Shown here: positions 57,500 through 64,000 of the stretch, one piece after another
Position numbering within the stretch: the stretch's first letter is position 1
How the letters are laid out: each line of letters starts with the position of its first letter
From: Glandiceps talaboti
Taxonomy: Eukaryota; Hemichordata; Enteropneusta; Spengelidae
Length of the DNA: 64,000 nt
Direction of reading: 5' to 3'
NCBI RefSeq assembly: GCF_964340395.1
Contig: NC_135561.1
Span: forward strand, 18,282,240 to 18,346,239
The notes under the pieces: generated by a model
The model's input: the letters and a program-made list of their open reading frames with translations, nothing else
What the model was told of the DNA's origin: nothing
Databases searched by the model: none
Translations under genes and position numbers: made by a program

Positions 57500-60400
57500 T
57501 CAACGACGATATTATAAATATCCTAACCTCATTCCACACTTCCTCACCTAGGAAATGGCACTGTGTAGATGGTACTATCCTTTGAAATATACCAGTATAG
57601 GCAGGCCTATTTTAAGTTGTAAGAGTTTTGTATCGTTGACACAAAGTTATGATCTTTTTTGAGTTTTAGATGTATTTGTTACATACTTTTAGTTGACATA
57701 TAGTTTTAATTGACTGGCAGTCACAGAATGCATTAAAAAATTACAATGATATCAAAGAATGACATGTTGCATCCAAAAAAATGAAACTTGTTAAGAATCA
57801 CTTGACATTTATTCTGGCAAAAGTACTTCATTATGTGGTGTAGTTCCGATGTCCTACAATAGGGTTGTTCCAACTGTTAGTTTTGTGTACCTAATGGCTT
57901 AATCTGACCAGATTTCTTGTTGTGTCTATCACACTTGAATTCTATAGCAGGTGAAGACTTATCAAAGTGAATTGCAACTTTTTCATCTTGCTAGTGTCAT
58001 TAAATTTTGTTTTTATATACAACTGTTTGCCTAGCCTGTCACTCTTGATTTGTTTAGCAAGTGTAGCCTATTGTCAATGTATCAAATTTTGCCATATACA
58101 TAAACAAATATGTGCCTATCATAGTAATTTCTGCAGCTGGTGTAGACAGTTTTAACAAAGTTCATCTCTGTCATACCTAAAAAAAGTTTTGATATACAAA
58201 TGAAACCAATACTCATGGACTAAGGTAATGGTTCTGTAATGAAGGAGTGCAATTGCTAAATATTTAGGTGTAGCATAGCTAGCTATGGTGAAAGAATACT
58301 GACTTAACAGTTTGTTGTATTGTCAACTTTAAAACATGGACCATTCCTATCAGTTTGCTTCAAACTTCATACTAATGTAGATAGAACGATGCATGTATGG
58401 CTTATTTGGGACTATGTCACCAACACATCTTGCTGTCAATGTAACATTGTTATATGACCAGAAAACAAAAATACTGGTGGTGGATGGGCTCTACCCTATG
58501 ATTTGTTAATAACAATGTAATTAACATAACAATATATTCTTTTCTTATGCTGATTTCTAGTGATGTTACTATTATCATCTTGGGAGGACAAGATATGTAT
58601 GCGTATTATACAATTCGAATAGTGTATTCGGACAGAATATGTTTTATCACCATTGTATAAATACACCGAGCATAATGCATTATCTCATTGACAGTGCAGT
58701 TGAAATAAGATTTATCAAATATCCAAGGTTATGAATTCTAACGTTCTATGAGAACATGAGTAAAGTCTGAACAATATATTGTAGTTGTTTGTATTGTGAC
58801 CAGTTGTACACTAGTATGTGAATCCCATACAATGTAGTTTGTAAAGTATACTGGAACGGAGCGCCCTCGCACATTGCTCAGCCTCTTTCAGGAGTATGCT
58901 GGTGTAAGGGCAGAGCGACACTATGTATCTTCCTGTCTCTACCATGCTGTCAACTATTATTTATCTTGCTTTCTGCATAGCCGAGACCACATTTTCCCAA
59001 CTGGTTGGAAATAGATACAAAATACTCTAGAACAATATATTAGATTCACTTGTCCACATGCAGCATGGCTTTAGTAACAAATTCATATGAACTTTAAGAC
59101 ACAGATTGTCCAATATTAAATGATTGCTTCATATTTCTCTGTGTACTGTACTGGTACATTCATGAGAGACTTGCTCAGTCTGTGACTTGGCAAAACTCTC
59201 GCTAGCTTTTTAACCGTAGCATAGTAAAATGGAATACAGTGAGGCCTAATATAACTAATCACCCTGTTTGCTATCAAATAGTTTAAAATGTTGTACTTTA
59301 CCAAAATGATTAAATAAATCCTACCTGTCATGTGTACTCTTCATTTTCTGATTTCATCCTTTTATCGCTTCATAAACCACAGCCTCCTTTATGGTACCGT
59401 CACTGACACACTGTTAAGAGGCTATGGTTTCGTTCTTTTTTCTGTGTATCACAGAAGATTCAAGAAAGATAGGGCTGGTTTGCAAGAATGATTTGGCCTC
59501 ATTGCATTTACTATTTTCACACTATTCAGATGTTACATTCATAGAAAGATAATCCAGTACAAACATTAATTTGAAATCAATTTGTGTTTCATCCACCCAT
59601 AACTCTTGATGAATTACAGCAGAACATACAAATTTAGGATACCTTTAATTGCTACCTTTTATGAAGTGTAAAATTCCACAAAAGTGAATGTACATTTAAA
59701 AAGTTCCAAATATTATCATTTTCCTCATTAAGAAAGTATATGTAATATTAAGAAATAATCAAATCTACAAAATCTCATTTGTTGGAAAACAGTCTCAAGA
59801 TAATACAAAGAAAGACACACTTGTTGAACTGATTCTTGTAAACAGTACAGTTAAAACATACAGAATATTCTAAATTTAAAATATAATATACCAAACTGTA
59901 TCACCCCTTGCAGTATTATGTCCATTTCTAAATGTCAGCGTTTGTGTCTTGATGAACAAACCCAGTTTTTAAAACTAGACAATTCATTGATTTGTACTTT
60001 AGCCCTTTATGATTCATACATACATTTATTCACTGATGTATCATCTGCCTCAACAAAGTCAAATCCTTGTATTTGATGACATTGTCATAGTTGTTTGTGA
60101 AGATACCAAGTTGTGCTGCCTTTTACTTATTTTTATTAATAAAAAGTACATTAAACTTTTTTTTTGAAGTACTTGTGTCGAATGTTGTGTTTGTTTGTGG
60201 TGTTTTTATCCCGTTTCATGTCATAGAACGACAGTTATTACAAGAAGTATGATTGCCATTTATGTACTGTATACTTCACCTTTCCATTGAAATACCACCC
60301 ACATACTTCCATGACCTGTGTGTATGATGCCTTAGTATATATACCATAGAAGTCAGGACACAGACTTCACCAATCCTTGTGTATGTCATTCAGTTTGCAT

Positions 60401-61100
60401 CTAGATCAGTGGATAATAAATTTAGCAGAATTTAACATGCCAACATTTATGTTGAATCAGAAACAGAACCTTGGAATTTCACACATGTATCTATGATATA
60501 TAAACCATCAATATACTGGGTATATGCTAAAACATATCTATTTTCAATAAACCAAGAAGTTAAACTGAACACCTAGTCTATAATGTTTCCCAACTGATAA
60601 AAGCGTGTATACAAAAAGAGAATTGGCTCTGAATATAAATAAATCTACATTTGACATAAATTAAAACATACTATTATACTTTCAAACACATGCAGAATAC
60701 ATTTCACAGTCTCAGAACAATTATTCACATGTGCGAGTGTAAACTTTTATGGAAAACTTTCAGAGACTTTCTCACAGAGAAATTGCATCGGTTTTCATTA
60801 TACATGTACTGAATTTACTACCAGTTATAATAGCTAAAATGGTGTCAGTCTGGTGTTTCACTCTTTGGACCACGTGTTTGACACAAACATATTTCAACTC
60901 TGGACTAACAATATATTTTTCTTCATTTTAATCTTGCATGTTTTACATTTGTTGACAGAAAGCAGAAGTCTTGCACGAAATACATTTAATACATTTTGGT
61001 ACATTCTGTGATTGCACAAAATACATTCTAGAAACAGCGAATGATGGCAAAGGGAGTTTACATTCTACGATCGGTCGGTACAAAACGCAGGTATCATGTT
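57500..61100. other. AT-rich sequence without recognised genes
   Basis: Short open frames only, none with family features. Contains dispersed repeat copy 3 (58858-58945) and the possible RAD21 poly(A) site at 60138. Nothing else seen. Confidence 0.6.
58858..58945. repeat. Short dispersed repeat, copy 3
   Basis: GAGCGCCCTCGCACAT ... GTAAGGGCAGAGCGACA then TATGTATCTTCCTGTCT. Same layout as 6252-6345, with about 20% difference. Confidence 0.5.
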
Positions 61101-61103
61101 TAG

Positions 61104-61170
61104 ATTTATTTATTTATTTATTTACTTTATTTATTTATTTATTTATTCAAACATTTATTTATTTATTTAA
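61104..61170. repeat. (ATTT)n microsatellite
   Basis: TTTA units with few interruptions, adjoining the 3' side of the LINE fragment on the minus strand. It may be that element's AT-rich tail. Confidence 0.85.
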
Positions 61171-61198
61171 TAAATTTAATGAGACTGTAGTATAAATC

Positions 61199-61490
61199 CT
61201 AGTCACATTTTATCACTTCCAATTGTTCACACAGACCATAGACCCTCCACCTTGGTGGAGGGTCTATGCACAGACGAAATATAATATTATCAGCCCAAGA
61301 CCAGAGTGAATTAGGTACAGAGCACGTTTTGAAGAGATGGTGCCGTGTTTCGTTTTCTTTGCAATTTTCACTCGGGCAATTACTTGCTATTCTATGACTC
61401 CATCTACTAAGTTACGCGTTCGTTTGCAAAATATTATGGCCGCATTTTCAAGACAATTCCTTCACATTGTTTTCTAATATATCTTAATGT
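61199..61490 (-). mobile_element. LINE ORF2 C-terminal fragment (Cys/His region)
   Basis: Minus-strand frame from about 61404 to the TAG at 61199 reads RWSHRIASNCPSENC, ETRHHLFKTCSVPNSLWSW. This C-x4-C ... H-x4-C spacing with HLF and LWSW is typical of the zinc-binding end of L1/Tx1-type ORF2. A frameshift upstream (FANERVT in another frame, about 61415-61435) and stops show decay. Sequence to 61720 may be more of the same element but cannot be read clearly. Confidence 0.6.
61237..61268. other. 15-bp perfect hairpin
   Basis: CATAGACCCTCCACC, a TT loop, GGTGGAGGGTCTATG. It falls inside the LINE frame (IDPPPRWRVY), so it may be chance, but a 15-bp exact stem with a 2-nt loop is notable. Confidence 0.85.
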
Positions 61491-61970
61491 GTATTTTGCC
61501 AGATACAATGCCAGTCTTTTTTTGGGCATTACTTGCATTACCCTTGGATAAACAATGTCGTGATGTTGGAGTTGGTCGTATATTCTGTTTTGTAGTCAGA
61601 GTTTACCAATTGCCTTGGAATGTTAGTTTTTCGAGTAGACTATGCACAATGTTCTGGGAGGCTTTACATCAGGATGAGGTTTCCTGAAAAAACCCGGAGT
61701 GGTATTATTCCAAGAACCTGGGATTATTTTCCTTAGCAACAACTTTGTGAAAGATAGAACCAAGCAATAACAAGGTTTATTAGATCTAGGGAGCATGTAA
61801 TAAAGTCTCGCTAAATGATCTAGAAACAGTGAAAGTAGTGAGCTCTTGCCATAAAAACAAATTGACAGGGTTATTTTAGTTCAAACGTACATTTCAAAGC
61901 GACAGAACAATATTAACGTCCAAAATGATTTGTAAGAACAATGTCAAGTCTACCAGAAAATTCAACTATT

Positions 61971-61990
61971 ACTTCTATTCTTTATTTCGA
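61971..61990 (-). terminator. U2 3' box candidate
   Basis: Minus-strand TCGAAATAAAGAATAGAAG begins about 7 nt beyond the U2 3' end and fits the loose snRNA 3' box pattern (GTTT-AAA-AGA type). Conserved beside copy 2 at about 63180-63198. Confidence 0.5.
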
Positions 61991-61996
61991 TAAGAC

Positions 61997-62183
61997 GGTG
62001 GACCGTTCCCGGAGGTACTGCAATACCAGGTCGATCCGTGGCCAGGTCGGAGCAAGCTCCTATTCCATAGCCCGATTGCAAAAATCAGTTTAATATCGAG
62101 CTGCTCGATGAGCAGCGTATCAGATATTAAGCTGATAAGAACAGATACTACACATGATCTTAGCCAAAAGGCCGAGAAGCGAT
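61997..62183 (-). ncRNA. RNU2: U2 spliceosomal snRNA gene
   Basis: 187 nt. Starts ATCGCTTCTCGGCCTTTTGG (universal U2 5' end), followed by CTAAGATCATGTGTAGTATC with the branch-point pairing GTAGTA, stem IIa/b, the Sm-site region GATTTTTGC, and the 3' stem-loops (GGAGCTTGCTCCG; GACCTGGTATTGCAGTACC). Ends GGTCCACC. Full length and intact. Upstream DNA lies at 62184 onward. An animal U2 gene needs a PSE near -55, which I cannot place with certainty. Confidence 0.97.
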
Positions 62184-62990
62184 AACGGTGAAAGGTACTC
62201 TGGGGTGGCCTATGTGCGGGTTAAAAGACCTAGTACGGTTTCAGGTAAGGTAAGGGAAAGGTAAATTCTCGATCTTTCTTACCAAAGTTTAATTAAATAT
62301 CTGCATAGGAAATGATCTTCAATTTCTCCGAAAATGTACATGACTTTAGTATTATGTATATCTCAATGTTTAAGCATGTAAAATGCAGGAAACAAAATCC
62401 ATTCAAACTAACAACTAGGTACTGTTGGCCACTTCTGGATGACCAGTAACCATGGTATTGTTTGGAAGAATGACTGCATAGTGATATGCAAATGTACTTG
62501 GTCAGATTGACACCTTGCTACATCCGGGCATCTGCTACCATTAGAAATCCTGACAATTTTATGAAAGTTGATCAGTATATTTGTGTACCTGTTTTAAGTT
62601 GTATTGTGAAGTCCAAAATGGAGGATAACGTGACATTTGAAAAAGAAAAAGAAGTGTAATTATTGTTTATTTTTGTATATTATGGATTTCTCATATGCGT
62701 TATTGTAAACGCAGTCTGTGGAGAGAACAGTCCCGGCCTGAGGATACCCGTACCAACTAGTGGTTTGAAACGATAGTCAGTCATCACATTCATACATAAG
62801 TTCTCGTCTTCCTCCTTTGATTCCTAAACAAGTGATTTGTTCGAAACATGTCTGTCATAGATTGTCTTTAAAGTATAACTGACAAAACGTGCATTTGACT
62901 TTTGGACAACATTGACGAGTCCTTTTTGTAATGGCCGGAAAAAACATACCCGTCAGGATCCCCTTCGAATAAGCTGCCCGGCTCCCGCAG
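62184..62990. other. U2 upstream and inter-copy spacer
   Basis: Contains the presumed promoter of the full-length U2 gene (within about 62184-62260 on the minus strand) and unrelated spacer to 62990. No coding frame. Homology with the 3' flank of the first U2 copy begins at AGATCTAGGGA, about 62990. Confidence 0.5.
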
Positions 62991-63204
62991 ATCTAGGGAA
63001 CCATGTGAGAAAGTCTCGCTAAATTATCTAGAAACAGTGAAAGTAGTGAGCTCTTGCCATAACAACACATTGACAGGGTTATTTTAGTTCAAACGTACAT
63101 TTCAAAGCGACAGAACAATATTAACGTCCAAAATGATTTGTAAGAACAATGTCAAGTCCACCAGAAAATTCAACTATTACTTCTATTCTTTATTTCGATA
63201 AGAC

Positions 63205-63374
63205 GGTGGACCGTTCCCGGAGGTACTGCAATACCAGGTCGATCCGTGGCCAGGACGGAGCAAGCTCCTATTCCATAGCCCGATTGCAAAAATCAGTTTA
63301 ATATCGAGCTGCTCGATGAGCAGCGTATCAGATATTAAGCTGATAAGAACAGATACTACACATGATCTTAGCCA
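63205..63374 (-). pseudogene. Truncated U2 snRNA copy (nt 18-187)
   Basis: Differs from the first copy at only about one base in 170 (CGTCC versus CGACC after GCTC) but lacks U2 nt 1-17 and its upstream promoter. At 63375 the sequence switches to a reverse-transcriptase fragment. The 3' flank (62991-63204) is also about 95% like that of copy 1 (61783-61996), so this is a duplicated gene unit, not a processed copy. Loss of the 5' end removes U2/U6 helix II and should make it non-functional. Confidence 0.93.
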
Positions 63375-64000
63375 CTTGGTAGATATTCATATTCTGTATG
63401 TAGTGGATGTGTTGAATCTTTGATAATTTTTGTAGCAGTCTTAAACGATTTGAGTTTATACAATGTAGAGTTATCAGATAGTTCGTAGAATTCATTATTA
63501 ACTAATTTTCTGCATATGTTCCTAGGACGGTTTAGATCGTGTTTAAGATAGGTAGGCAGCATATCATAGAATGCAATGTTCGCATAACTGAGGACTGTAT
63601 AAATGGTTGAATTGTAGAACAAAGAAATGACATTCGAGCTAACATTTAATTTCCTCATGGACCTTGCAAAATACAACCTTTTATTTGCTTTTTTGAGCTT
63701 ATTGTCCACATGTTGCGCAAAGGACAATTTATCATCAACCATACAGCCAAGATATATATATATATACTGATGTTCTTTCGACTTGCATATTGTTAATTTC
63801 AACAGGTTGTTTTTCTGCTTTATTCCGTCGGAAGTCAAAAATTAATTCTTTTGTTTTTGGCACATTAAGATCAGGGTAGTTATCTTTACACCAGGTGTTG
63901 ACAAACTCGATACACTCCACATACTCAATGTCATCATCATTTGATATAAATCCGACAACAGCTGTATCATATGCATATTTCTCAATCATCGCGCCATTAT
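63375..64000 (-). mobile_element. Non-LTR reverse-transcriptase fragment fused to U2
   Basis: Two minus-strand frames together cover the C-terminal part of a LINE reverse transcriptase. The first, 63989-63735, has KYAYDTAVVGF (the catalytic YADD box reads YAYD) and LNVPKTKELIFDFRR. The second, 63838-63368, has YLGCMVDDKLSFAQHVD, KKANKRLYFARSMRKLN and KIIKDSTHPLHTEYEYLPSG. The frame changes at a (TA)n run near 63752-63766. Related ORFs continue past LPSG (typically RRYR), but here it stops where U2 begins, and the TAA comes from U2. The 5' part lies outside the window. Inactive. Confidence 0.82.

Larger units (their letters stand above)
54846..60160 (+). other. RAD21 3' UTR and downstream gene-poor region
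   Basis: After the stop codon there is about 5.3 kb without clear coding sequence on the plus strand. AATAAA at 55182 is an early candidate signal. AATAAA at 60138-60143, followed by a T run and the GT-rich TGTGTCGAATGTTGTGTTTG, is the best-formed cleavage site. Which is used cannot be told from sequence. A possible minus-strand exon lies at 57271-57474. Confidence 0.35.

Noticed and set aside
59116-59331. 71-codon minus-strand frame
   Set aside because: Composition fits AT-rich noncoding DNA. No splice signals or family features.

Overview
This is animal genomic DNA. It is AT-rich, with large introns, GT-AG splicing, many short interspersed repeats, microsatellites, LINE fragments and an animal-type U2 snRNA gene. 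The host looks like an invertebrate metazoan, probably marine. The sequence alone does not let me name the phylum.

Two protein-coding genes fill most of the window in a head-to-head arrangement. On the minus strand, 5393-44344, is an 11-exon gene for a 662-residue coiled-coil protein that I assign to the Bfr1 (nuclear segregation protein / brefeldin A resistance) family. All ten introns join in frame. On the plus strand, from about 45 kb to 54845 (coding part 46960-54845), is RAD21, the cohesin kleisin. It has one non-coding and ten coding exons and encodes 629 residues, close to the 631 of the human protein. Their start regions are under 1 kb apart and share a candidate promoter with an E2F-like and a YY1-like site on the RAD21 side. 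Each gene may have a 3' UTR of about 5 kb (candidate poly(A) signals near 465 and 60140).

Both genes carry abundant repeats. Introns of the Bfr1-like gene hold: two copies of a 2.3-3.2 kb dispersed repeat (9508-11815 and 25596-28797); a 114-bp tandem repeat with a 228-bp dimeric higher-order pattern (23.1-23.7 kb); a 33-unit, 33-bp minisatellite that ends 9 nt from a splice donor (13370-14458); an L2/CR1-like LINE 3' end (12.4-12.9 kb); and several MITE-like families. RAD21 introns hold a piggyBac-like non-autonomous element with TTAA flanks (51141-52772), a tRNA-type SINE (53195-53455) and a small tandem array made of copies of the end of RAD21 exon 5.

Right of RAD21 is a gene-poor stretch (54.9-61.2 kb) with one weak candidate minus-strand exon at 57.3-57.5 kb. 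After a LINE fragment (61.2-61.5 kb) comes a small U2 snRNA cluster. One full-length U2 gene lies at 61997-62183 (minus). A second copy (63205-63374) has lost its first 17 nucleotides and its promoter, and is fused to a degenerate reverse-transcriptase fragment that runs to the window edge.

The two main genes need not share a pathway. RAD21 closes the cohesin ring in chromosome cohesion, while Bfr1-family proteins are known in fungi as polysome- and mRNA-associated factors. Their pairing is a shared-promoter arrangement. No single new system stands out. The best leads are the U2/reverse-transcriptase junction, the exon-derived tandem array in RAD21 and the donor-adjacent minisatellite.
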